DNA of 7,816 bases from Methanolinea sp. SDB (lineage in GTDB: Archaea; Halobacteriota; Methanomicrobia; Methanomicrobiales; Methanospirillaceae). The notes beneath the pieces are model-generated. The model was not told the origin of the DNA. It saw nothing but the letters and a program-made list of their open reading frames with translations, and did no database searches. The position numbers and the translations under genes were made by a program. Positions 1 to 5,671 of this stretch are shown in pieces. The stretch's first letter is position 1. Every line of letters begins with the position of its first letter. Location: positions 1 through 7,816 of the forward strand of contig LKUF01000306.1 of assembly GCA_001412335.1 (NCBI GenBank), in the 5' to 3' direction.

Positions 1-33
1 CTTTTTAATTTTTTTGTTAGTCATCAGATTTAC

Positions 34-53
34 AATTCTGCACATGTAGAATT
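34..53. repeat. Short inverted repeat at the end of the recombinase gene
   Basis: AATTCT and AGAATT arms enclose GCACATGT. With a G-T wobble and one more C-G pair the stem reaches 8 bp around a 4-nt loop. It overlaps the stop codon of the minus-strand recombinase at 52-54. No T-tract follows it on the minus strand (the poly-T at 12-17 lies on the plus strand), so a classical terminator is not supported. It could be a transcript-end hairpin or a recombination or protein-binding site. The remaining bases, 1-33, are very AT-rich and hold no gene that I can see. Confidence 0.3.
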
Positions 54-636
54 ATCCTATTGGTACACCACAGAAACCAGTCACATATTTTTTCATCTCT
101 TCCTTTTCGGATGAAGAGAAGGAGATATTAAGGTAGTGTTTCAAAGCGGTAAGGTCGGAATGACCTTGCGATAATGCAATTTGAATTGTCATGGAGGGAT
201 ACGAAGCAACCAGCCAAGACTCCCAGGTCTTCCTAGTCATTTTTGGGGTGATACCGTGAATCGGTAATTTTGCTTTTTTTGCTCCACGTATTAGGTCTTC
301 CCTCCATGAAATTCGTGATATTTTTTTTATTTGACGATCAAATACTCGTTCAATTACCTGCAATCCCCATGTCGATAGATAAACATCCCTTTCTTTTTGC
401 TTGGTTTTTTTCTTTAATTGTGCCGAGGATGGAAGATGGATGACACCACGATCGTGGTCAAACCACTCCTGGTGATTGATAAACCGCCAGAATTCTTCTC
501 CACGCATGCCAGTGAAGAGCATGCCATCCAAAAGGATCTGATGTCGGACCTGCAGTGAAGAGCGCAATGCTCGATATTCATCTGGTGGGAGGATTCGTGT
601 CCCTTGCTTTAGAAGCACTGCCTTATGGTTGGACAT
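52..636 (-). CDS. Short tyrosine recombinase (catalytic domain only)
   Basis: A 194-residue member of the tyrosine recombinase/phage integrase family, which cuts and rejoins DNA through a covalent phosphotyrosine. The catalytic signature is visible in order: Arg45 in GMRGEEF, a lysine-rich strand turn at 75-81 (beta-hairpin Lys), Arg135 in TPKMTRKTW, His159 in GHSDL and the nucleophile Tyr168 in KHYL. The His of the usual HxxR box is replaced by Lys132, a substitution tolerated in some family members. There is almost no N-terminal core-binding domain: typical integrases have about 100-180 residues before the first Arg, and this one has 44. It is the last visible gene of the minus-strand train and overlaps the zinc-finger gene upstream by 14 bp, which suggests translational coupling. 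An AGGA lies upstream of the ATG. Small catalytic-only recombinases occur on archaeal plasmids and proviruses. Resolution, inversion or integration are all possible here, and the exact role is not determinable. Confidence 0.82.
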   Translation of the reverse strand: MSNHKAVLLKQGTRILPPDEYRALRSSLQVRHQILLDGMLFTGMRGEEFWRFINHQEWFDHDRGVIHLPSSAQLKKKTKQKERDVYLSTWGLQVIERVFDRQIKKISRISWREDLIRGAKKAKLPIHGITPKMTRKTWESWLVASYPSMTIQIALSQGHSDLTALKHYLNISFSSSEKEEMKKYVTGFCGVPIG

Positions 637-961
637 TTACCGCTTCCTTTTCATGCTTCAAGGATACAATTTCGTACGAGTCAATAAGACGGGCATTTTC
701 CAAATACAAGAGAGCGCCTAAAAAGACTTTTTCCTTGTCCGGATAATCTGATTGAAGCTTTCTTAGGGCATTCATGATGCGATGCCTTGGGTTTAAATAA
801 ATTATAAACCTGTGATCTGGGAAATCGAATGTTCGCCGGAGTTTTCTTTCAGGACAGAACTGTAGGTGTGCTATAAGGCCATGCCAGGTGTTGAACCAAG
901 CATGACAGTGAATACATTGTAAAGGATTTTTTGTGGAGATGCTCTGTGATGCGGCCTTCAT
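623..961 (-). CDS. Small CCHC zinc-finger protein
   Basis: A 112-residue protein with one classical-type zinc finger near the N-terminus: Cys16 and Cys19 (CIHC), then His32 and Cys36 in HGLIAHLQFC, with the usual 12-residue finger spacing. Such fingers normally bind DNA and are common in small proteins of archaeal viruses and plasmids. The rest (about 40-112) is a basic, helical-looking domain of no family I recognise. The ATG is preceded by GAGGT at 3-nt spacing. The gene begins inside an ATGA overlap with the small ORF upstream and overlaps the recombinase gene downstream by 14 bp, so it belongs to the same transcript. It could be a regulator or an accessory DNA-binding partner of the recombinase. 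Function is inferred only from the finger and the context. Confidence 0.7.
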   Translation of the reverse strand: MKAASQSISTKNPLQCIHCHAWFNTWHGLIAHLQFCPERKLRRTFDFPDHRFIIYLNPRHRIMNALRKLQSDYPDKEKVFLGALLYLENARLIDSYEIVSLKHEKEAVNVQP

Positions 962-1155
962 GATACCTCAGGCAATGGATTTGGAACAGGTCTTTTTTCT
1001 TTTTTATGAAAAGACGAGCCTTCTGTAGGTTGGTCATTAGGCTGTTCTTGATGCAGGAGATAGGAAGGGTCTTCCTCCCTTATATTCCCGCGACACCCTC
1101 TTCTCCTACCAATTATTTCTTTGTGGTTTGCTAGACAGTGACACAAAAAAATCAC
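958..1155 (-). CDS. Doubtful small ORF between operon genes
   Basis: 65 codons from a GTG that overlaps the stop of the 442-residue gene (GTGA), ending in an ATGA overlap with the zinc-finger gene. This perfect fit of both junctions is the main argument that it is translated. The product is polar, rich in Lys, Arg, Glu and Pro, with two Cys near the start, and matches no family I recognise. Codon usage is not convincing and the ribosome site is weak. A competing frame on the same strand (849-1037) overlaps the zinc-finger gene by more than 100 bp and looks less likely. If neither is real, this is a 190-bp untranslated spacer inside the operon. Confidence 0.4.
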   Translation of the reverse strand: MIFLCHCLANHKEIIGRRRGCRGNIREEDPSYLLHQEQPNDQPTEGSSFHKKEKRPVPNPLPEVS

Positions 1156-2480
1156 CCTCTTATCCGTTCGAATAATCGTTTAACAAACCTAGTTCCTGTT
1201 GGTGAAAAATAGACCTCGAGATCTGGGTGTTCGCGGAAAAATCCTTTTTCCTTGAGAATTTCAATATTTTTACCAATTTCATCAATGCCTATAAAACATT
1301 CACCATAGCGATGAATCAGGTGTTTATGGATTTCTTCAGGGAAGACCGACCTCCGATAACTTTTTCCCTTCCAAATCCCTGCTGCGGTTAGCAAAACAAG
1401 GATGGCTTTTTCAGGCATGGCAAAAAATGTAGCAACTCTGGGACACAAATCATCAAGGTCTTCATCATGGTCAAGATCCTGCTTGAAAAATTCCCTGATT
1501 TGTGATGCGATAACCGTCTCATGATCCAACAATTCATTCTTACCGAGACTAGGCAGTTTCTTGCTGATTATTTTGATGTCCCTTGCGGCATCTTCCAATA
1601 ATATTAGGGTATCATTCAGGCGGGAACAGATGTCATCGAAATCCTTCTTACATAAAGCTAGGCTATAATACTTTGTAAGATATTCCCAAAATTGCCCCGG
1701 ATGGTCAGGAATTTTTGTTAGAATCGTCAATAACTCATGGCGCATCGCGTATGCGGAACTAATTTGGTATTGGTTCCTGGCGTCAAATTCACAACGCAGA
1801 TACTGGGTGTCTTTCCTTGTATATACTTTAAAAGCAGGAGTAATTATATTGGGCGATTTTAAGAATAATACTCCATCTCGCCCCTTGAATGGCTGGATAA
1901 CGCTATTAATCACCTTTTTAAGAGATTCGGTTGTAACCTCGATAGTGGTTTCATCACGACTAATTGAGGAGGGGTGCGTCACCTTATACACAAGTGAATC
2001 AATATCCAGAACAATGGGAGAAAAATGGTGTTTGACCCATTCTCCAATGACGGTTAAGTCCTGGGGCTCAGAACAATAGATAATGGTGGTGTCATGGCCC
2101 AGTTGGAATGTTAGTGCACCTTGGTAAATCCATGTATCCCGCTTTTTGGTCTTGATCTTCCATCCCTCCGCTCTTGCTTTGACTTCCAGCAAATTACGGA
2201 AGGTTATGTCAAAAATTGGATACTGGATCATATCGTGTTCAACCCTCGATACTGCGAATGGGCATAATTCACAAATATGCCCCCTGTTATGGCGTTGGTC
2301 GTCATGAATTTGGGGATCACCATGCCTTGCAGGTTCCTGATTCCTATTTAAAGCTATATTCTCCTTTATTTCAGGGAAGGGAAACGTAGTGTTCTCGACA
2401 TTTTCAGGTTTTTTTGGGTCACTAGATACCTTCGTTCCACCAGTAGTAGTATATGCTGGAGCCCCATCTTCACGGGACAT
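1152..2480 (-). CDS. Unknown 442-residue protein with CxxC pair and predicted C-terminal winged helix
   Basis: I do not recognise the family. Residues 1-60 are polar and probably disordered. A single CxxC pair sits at Cys70/Cys73 (HICELC). Residues 85-250 alternate strands and helices and contain GWKIKTKKRDTWIY and a hydrophobic DIDSLVY stretch. The segment 250-350 is helical and acidic towards its end (DLDHDEDLDDL). Residues about 353-440 resemble a winged helix: a helix AMPEKAILVLLTAAG, a second near EEIHKHLIHRYG, a candidate recognition helix IGKNIEILKEKGFF, then a strand LEVYFSPTG. It is the largest gene of the operon, with a strong AGGAGGT 8 nt before the ATG and an 11-bp overlap with the preceding small gene. 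Position and the DNA-binding-like end would suit an initiator of element replication or a large regulator, but no nuclease or ATPase motif (Walker A, HUH) is visible. The function is unassigned. Confidence 0.75.
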   Translation of the reverse strand: MSREDGAPAYTTTGGTKVSSDPKKPENVENTTFPFPEIKENIALNRNQEPARHGDPQIHDDQRHNRGHICELCPFAVSRVEHDMIQYPIFDITFRNLLEVKARAEGWKIKTKKRDTWIYQGALTFQLGHDTTIIYCSEPQDLTVIGEWVKHHFSPIVLDIDSLVYKVTHPSSISRDETTIEVTTESLKKVINSVIQPFKGRDGVLFLKSPNIITPAFKVYTRKDTQYLRCEFDARNQYQISSAYAMRHELLTILTKIPDHPGQFWEYLTKYYSLALCKKDFDDICSRLNDTLILLEDAARDIKIISKKLPSLGKNELLDHETVIASQIREFFKQDLDHDEDLDDLCPRVATFFAMPEKAILVLLTAAGIWKGKSYRRSVFPEEIHKHLIHRYGECFIGIDEIGKNIEILKEKGFFREHPDLEVYFSPTGTRFVKRLFERIRG

Positions 2481-2649
2481 GGTAGTTTACCTCCTGATGT
2501 ATTCTCGCAGAATTCTGGTCAACCAGCACGATGTCTCCAATTCTCACAAGATATTCGCAGATCTTTCTCTCAATAGGGTCAAGAGTTGCGAGGCATTCTT
2601 TGGTGGTTATCACCCGCCGAGTAAGATAAATAGGATCAGGGGAAATCAT
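2470..2649 (-). CDS. Small unknown protein, 59 residues
   Basis: The frame is open from an ATG at 2754, but I choose the internal ATG at 2649. It is preceded by AGGAGGTG at 5-nt spacing, while the upstream ATG has no such site. The 35 residues that would be added are proline-rich (PPYYSPPQPPL) and look untranslated. The resulting product begins MISPDPIYLTRRVI and continues with a compact helix-strand pattern (CLATLDPIERKICEYLV, then GDIVLVDQ). I do not recognise a family, and no metal site or membrane segment is visible. It overlaps the next gene by 11 bp, so coupled translation is likely. With the start at 2754 it would instead follow the helix-turn-helix gene directly (TGAATG). Confidence 0.6.
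   Translation of the reverse strand: MISPDPIYLTRRVITTKECLATLDPIERKICEYLVRIGDIVLVDQNSARIHQEVNYHVP
2489..2495 (-). promoter_or_regulatory. Strong ribosome binding site of the 442-residue gene
   Basis: The minus strand reads AGGAGGT followed by 8 nt and then the ATG ending at 2478. It fixes the start of the large operon gene at 2480 even though this lies within the 3' end of the previous gene. Confidence 0.8.
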
Positions 2650-2654
2650 ACACA

Positions 2655-2662
2655 CACCTCCT
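2655..2662 (-). promoter_or_regulatory. Ribosome binding site deciding the 2649 start
   Basis: The minus strand reads AGGAGGTG, TGTGT, ATG. It is the best Shine-Dalgarno match in the operon and argues for the 59-residue product rather than the 94-residue one. Confidence 0.75.
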
Positions 2663-2726
2663 ATTGAATTCAAAGGGGGTTGAGGAGGGGAGTAATACGG
2701 TGGTAACGGACTGCTTCCCTTCCCTT

Positions 2727-2740
2727 GATACCGCAGTATC
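2727..2740. repeat. Small inverted repeat in the operon leader gap
   Basis: GATAC, CGCA, GTATC: perfect 5-bp arms around 4 nt, in the approximately 105-bp stretch between the helix-turn-helix gene stop and the 2649 start. It may be an RNA hairpin or an internal operator. It is short enough to be chance. Confidence 0.25.
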
Positions 2741-2754
2741 GCGTCTTGACCCAT

Positions 2755-2979
2755 TCATTTGGAATCAGCCCTTGAGGGGGTAGGATTTCTTGGTCCCGGC
2801 GATTCACGAAGAAATTTTTCAAGGGAACAAACGGGAATTCTCCATTGACTGTTCACTTTGAATGCCTCTATCTGGCCGTTTCGGATATACTGTACAATTG
2901 TCCTTGAATGTAAATTCAGGACTTTTGCTGCGTCGCTGATCTTCAGCAACGTATCAGGGGTATGTTCCTGATTTTTCAT
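2755..2979 (-). CDS. Excisionase/MerR-like helix-turn-helix DNA-binding protein
   Basis: A 74-residue protein made almost entirely of one domain of the excisionase-family type. Residues 11-22 (LLKISDAAKVLN) form the first helix and turn. SRTIVQYIRNGQIEAFKV gives the recognition helix and the Gly turn into the wing, and QWRIPVCSLEKFL closes the domain at about residue 58, followed by a polar tail. Such proteins act as recombination directionality factors that drive excision by an integrase, or as small repressors. I use the ATG at 2979 because a TATA-like box lies at -31 to -24 from it, as for a leaderless archaeal transcript, and because the alternative GTG at 3024 would place the start inside the 3013-3037 palindrome. 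It is the first gene of the minus-strand operon and divergent from the zinc-cysteine protein, the usual position of an element's control protein. Confidence 0.8.
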   Translation of the reverse strand: MKNQEHTPDTLLKISDAAKVLNLHSRTIVQYIRNGQIEAFKVNSQWRIPVCSLEKFLRESPGPRNPTPSRADSK

Positions 2980-3002
2980 GAATAAGGGTAAAAAGTGGGC
3001 AA

Positions 3003-3010
3003 TTGATAAA
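3003..3010 (-). promoter_or_regulatory. TATA-like box of the minus-strand operon
   Basis: The minus strand reads TTTATCAA at -31 to -24 relative to the ATG at 2979. This spacing places transcription start at or next to the A of the ATG, as in leaderless archaeal messages. It abuts the 3013-3037 palindrome, so a protein bound there could block or assist TBP/TFB loading. Confidence 0.5.
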
Positions 3011-3012
3011 TC

Positions 3013-3037
3013 CTGTAACGACACTATTTCGTGACAG
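3013..3037. promoter_or_regulatory. 25-bp near-palindrome, probable operator between divergent genes
   Basis: The left half CTGTaACGAcA and the right half TtTCGTgACAG are inverted copies with 9 of 11 positions matching, around a 3-nt centre at 3025. It lies 2 bp upstream of the TATA-like box of the minus operon and just before the plus-strand start at 3045, so one bound dimer could control both transcripts. The obvious candidate ligand is the helix-turn-helix protein encoded immediately beside it. It might instead be an excisionase site for recombination. The repeat is seen directly; the ligand and role are inferred. Confidence 0.6.
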
Positions 3038-3044
3038 ATTGGAA

Positions 3045-3989
3045 ATGGCGATACCCAACCTCCAAGATAGTTATAAAAAATATTGCATTGATATAGAAGA
3101 CGAGAATGAAAAAGAGATCTATGAGATCCTTGAAGAACTGAGTAAGAGAACCGGAAAAGCGATACTCGACGATATTTTCAATGATTTAGAAGGATATCCC
3201 GACCTGTGGGATAGATATTTTACAAGCTGGGGCAATACGGAGAAGAAAAGAGCGGACTTTTTATCCTCGATAAAAGACTCCTTCATTTTCATTAATCATT
3301 CAGGATGCTACGTCTCAAAGCATGGTCAAATTATCATAAAAGCAGAAGCATCCGACATAATTGGATATCGTGTTGATAAATACGGAGAGAGACGTCCACT
3401 TTATTCCAAGGACATATCCAATCACAAAATAAGAAAAAAGGTTAGTTCAAGAGAAAATAAGGCTGTAATAGCAGGATACTATCGATACGTGCATTCCGGT
3501 CAGCATGAGATTCCAATAATTTTTGAAGTGTCAGTGGAGCGGTGCCACTGCTGCAATCGTCATTTTGTTGTACAATTCACTGAAAACCTCGCCAGTCCAG
3601 GGCTCCCGCCACGATATTGCGATGACTGTAGAAGGGAAAAATCAGGGGAAATTCGTTCATTGCAACGAAGAGAAAGGAAAGAACGCATTATTCAAGGGAT
3701 AAATCCGGACGTCCTTCTTGAATTGACCGAAGATTCTGCATGTGCAACTATCAAGGATTCCAATCATAAGCGAGTAACAGTACCCTATGAAAAATATCTC
3801 GCACAGCTATTACCTAAAAAAATAGTCGGAATGGGTGGCCACAGTGAACCCGTACGCAGGACATGCCTAATATGTGGCGATGAATTACCCCCTAAATCAA
3901 AAAAGAACCGTAAAACGTGTTCAGCGGCCTGCAGACAAAGGCTCTCTAGGAAAAATAAAACAAAAAAAGTTGGAACCGCAACTGGTTGA
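3045..3989 (+). CDS. Unknown protein with two four-cysteine zinc sites
   Basis: A 314-residue protein of no family I recognise. Residues 1-80 are acidic and helical. Residues 80-165 are strand-rich and basic. A first probable zinc site is formed by Cys167/Cys170 (CHCC) and Cys192/Cys195 (YCDDC), followed by a strongly basic helix at about 197-215 (REKSGEIRSLQRRERKER). A second is formed by Cys274/Cys277 (CLICG) and Cys292/Cys296 (TCSAAC), followed by a basic RQRLSRKNKTKK tail. Two knuckles each flanked by basic segments suggest nucleic acid binding, but no catalytic motif is visible. The frame is open further upstream to a TTG at 3003, but I choose ATG 3045 because the earlier start would overlap the divergent promoter and operator. 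No clear Shine-Dalgarno precedes it. It ends 5 bp from the stop of the convergent integrase gene. It may be an element regulator or replication accessory. Confidence 0.72.
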   Translation: MAIPNLQDSYKKYCIDIEDENEKEIYEILEELSKRTGKAILDDIFNDLEGYPDLWDRYFTSWGNTEKKRADFLSSIKDSFIFINHSGCYVSKHGQIIIKAEASDIIGYRVDKYGERRPLYSKDISNHKIRKKVSSRENKAVIAGYYRYVHSGQHEIPIIFEVSVERCHCCNRHFVVQFTENLASPGLPPRYCDDCRREKSGEIRSLQRRERKERIIQGINPDVLLELTEDSACATIKDSNHKRVTVPYEKYLAQLLPKKIVGMGGHSEPVRRTCLICGDELPPKSKKNRKTCSAACRQRLSRKNKTKKVGTATG

Positions 3990-3994
3990 TTATA

Positions 3995-5218
3995 CTACGC
4001 CACCGTTGGGTTCTCCATAACAGCACGGGTCACAATCTCAACTATCTTCTCGGGTGGAAGGTTCTCAAGTACATGCTTCAATTCCCTCACTTGCATTTCT
4101 GCTGAATCGGTGAGTGGCAGTCCACAGGCTCCACAGAAATTCTGCGTAGGCCCGTTGATAGTGTAGCATTTCGGGCATTGTCGCGGTTCGAGAATTTTCT
4201 CTTTTTGAGTTTTACCTGTTTTTACCCCCTGTTTATGTGCCACCTCATTTTCAATATCGGCATCAGTGAGGTGTGCATACGTTGCGAACATCTTGGTTGT
4301 GATATTTCCCCACATCATCTTCTTGATCACGCTCTCCTGGTACCCCTGCTGGATCAGGTGCGTGATCCGGGAGTGCCGGAAGATATGGGGGGTGACGTGT
4401 TTCTGTATCCCTGCCCTTTTGGCGATTTTGCCCAGTTGTTTTGCCACACCACGGTATTGCAAAGGCTTTCGCTCGGTCTCGGTCAGGAAGACAAATGCGT
4501 CCCCATGGGGATCAAGCGGATAGTCATTCCTCCAGGTGGCCAGGTATGCCCGTGACATTACCAGCGGGATAAACCTCCCTTTTCCTGTCTTCCCGCTCAC
4601 GTTTACCGTCGCATTCCAGTCTGTGAACTTCACCTGCTCCCAATGCAGCCTCCCCAGCTCGCTGATCCTGAACCCGCCTTCGTAGAGCATCGCGATAAGT
4701 GCCCTGTCACGGGAATTCTGGCATTTGGTCAGCATAGTCCTGACCTCCTCCTCGGTCAGGAGCTGTGCCGCGGTCTTTGTCATCAAGTTGGCCGCGGGGC
4801 CCTTGATTTTCATGATCTTCTTTTCCGGGATGGTTGAATACTCATTCTCAATCAGCCAGAAGTAAAACCGGCGAAGGATTTTTACATAGTCTCCCTGTGT
4901 ATCCTGGGAATAGGGTTGTCCGTTTGCCCTCTTCGCCTTCTTCAGCTCCGCTATCCCGACATAGAGATCATTTAAGGTATTGGTCCTGAATGGAGGCACG
5001 AACTTTCTCCAGTATACCAGGACCGATTGAAGCTTGAAGATGCGGCATGCACTCATAGAGGCTGAGGTGGATTGTATCTCGGCGATGAAGTGTAAGATGA
5101 GGTCAGCATCATCGGGAGTCACAGCCCCCCTGTCAAGTGCCTTCTGGAGGACGTTGTGGGCATATGAAAGGTATTTTTCATCGGTTGCATGAAACCGATC
5201 GGTGGTCCCGTCCTTCAT
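3995..5218 (-). CDS. Tyrosine recombinase (integrase) with C-terminal zinc ribbon
   Basis: A full-length 407-residue integrase. Residues about 15-140 form the helical core-binding domain (SAM-like, ending in VKILRRFYFWLIENEY). The catalytic domain follows, with Arg184 (GGFRISELG), the beta-hairpin Lys at 210/213 (SGKTGKGR), His278 and Arg281 (TPHIFRHS), Trp303 in the position often held by His (MMWGN) and the nucleophile Tyr314 (ATYAHL). After the catalytic domain comes a zinc ribbon, Cys348/Cys351 (CPKC) and Cys362/Cys365 (CGAC), then a helical tail. Zinc-ribbon-tailed integrases of this kind are familiar in archaea, particularly methanogens. No residue needed for strand exchange is missing. 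The gene has its own promoter at 5240-5247 and no Shine-Dalgarno, so it is probably leaderless. It converges on the plus-strand zinc protein with a 5-bp gap. Its likely role is integration and excision of the neighbouring element. Confidence 0.93.
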   Translation of the reverse strand: MKDGTTDRFHATDEKYLSYAHNVLQKALDRGAVTPDDADLILHFIAEIQSTSASMSACRIFKLQSVLVYWRKFVPPFRTNTLNDLYVGIAELKKAKRANGQPYSQDTQGDYVKILRRFYFWLIENEYSTIPEKKIMKIKGPAANLMTKTAAQLLTEEEVRTMLTKCQNSRDRALIAMLYEGGFRISELGRLHWEQVKFTDWNATVNVSGKTGKGRFIPLVMSRAYLATWRNDYPLDPHGDAFVFLTETERKPLQYRGVAKQLGKIAKRAGIQKHVTPHIFRHSRITHLIQQGYQESVIKKMMWGNITTKMFATYAHLTDADIENEVAHKQGVKTGKTQKEKILEPRQCPKCYTINGPTQNFCGACGLPLTDSAEMQVRELKHVLENLPPEKIVEIVTRAVMENPTVA

Positions 5219-5239
5219 ACATGAGCGTGGGAAAGACCT

Positions 5240-5247
5240 TGTATTTA
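5240..5247 (-). promoter_or_regulatory. TATA-like box of the integrase gene
   Basis: The minus strand reads TAAATACA at -29 to -22 from the integrase ATG at 5218, preceded by a purine-rich AAAAGC that could serve as BRE. The spacing predicts a transcript starting at the ATG, consistent with the lack of a ribosome site. Confidence 0.5.
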
Positions 5248-5359
5248 GGCTTTTAGGAGGAATCGTAACCTTCTATGCGTGCTTCCGGCCGGGGCGTACC
5301 AAAGGGTGGGTGAGGAGCCCTTCTTTTTTCCCTTTTGCTCATTCGCTGGTCAGGGATGA

Positions 5360-5599
5360 TTCAACAGAGGATGTAGCTGGTATTCGGTTGTTGCTGAGAG
5401 CAAACCTGTTGATTTGAGCTGGTTGATGGTAACCAAGCATACCGAGTAGACGTTCGAGAAGGTTAGCAGGCTCAACCTGGACGGGAAGAATATGATTATC
5501 CGGTCTGACCTGGACTCTCGAGGATTCCGCGTCCGGTTTGGGGATATGGATGCCGTGCTGGATGGAGAATCAAAGGCGGTTTGGGTGTTGAAACCATGA
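5360..5599 (+). pseudogene. Possible decayed plus-strand gene interrupted by in-frame TAG
   Basis: A plus-strand frame bounded by TGA at 5357 and TGA at 5597 reads as protein on both sides of a TAG at 5447-5449. Upstream is ESKPVDLSWLMVTKHTE. Downstream is TFEKVSRLNLDGKNMIIRSD and then DSRGFRVRFGDMDAVLDG. The downstream part has GC-rich third positions like the host-type gene at 6968-7816. No start codon with a ribosome site precedes it. The antisense frames over the same bases (including an open frame of about 76 codons without a good start) are more open but less natural in composition. I do not recognise a family. I read it as the remains of a chromosomal gene next to the integration region. 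Chance is a real alternative. The rest of 5219-5671 holds only the integrase promoter and nothing else I can support. Confidence 0.33.
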
Positions 5600-5671
5600 A
5601 CACCAGCGGGAAGGGTATCGCCCGAGAGACTGATTTTGCCCATCAAAGGATCTCTTTCTTTCGGTATTATC

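Noticed and set aside
849..1037. 62-codon minus-strand frame beginning MTNLQKARLF
   Set aside because: It overlaps the well-supported zinc-finger gene by more than 100 bp, has no ribosome site and fits no junction. The 958-1155 frame fits both neighbours better, though it too is weak.
1807..2079. 90-codon plus-strand frame
   Set aside because: Antisense shadow wholly inside the 442-residue gene, with no ribosome site and unnatural composition.
4178..4555. 125-codon plus-strand frame with many Cys and His
   Set aside because: Antisense shadow of the integrase catalytic and zinc-ribbon region; the clear integrase motifs on the other strand exclude it.
5452..5460. GTTCGAGAA as a tRNA T-loop
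   Set aside because: No matching acceptor or anticodon stem could be found around it. Other GTTCRA-like strings (1166, 4184) failed in the same way, so no tRNA attachment site is claimed.
5350..5646. 98-codon minus-strand frame
   Set aside because: Ser/Arg/Thr-rich shadow of the plus-strand remnant at 5360-5599, without a ribosome site or family resemblance.
1..5671. att direct repeats bounding the element
   Set aside because: Comparison by eye of the left edge with the junction beyond the integrase gave no repeat longer than chance. One element end may lie outside the window.
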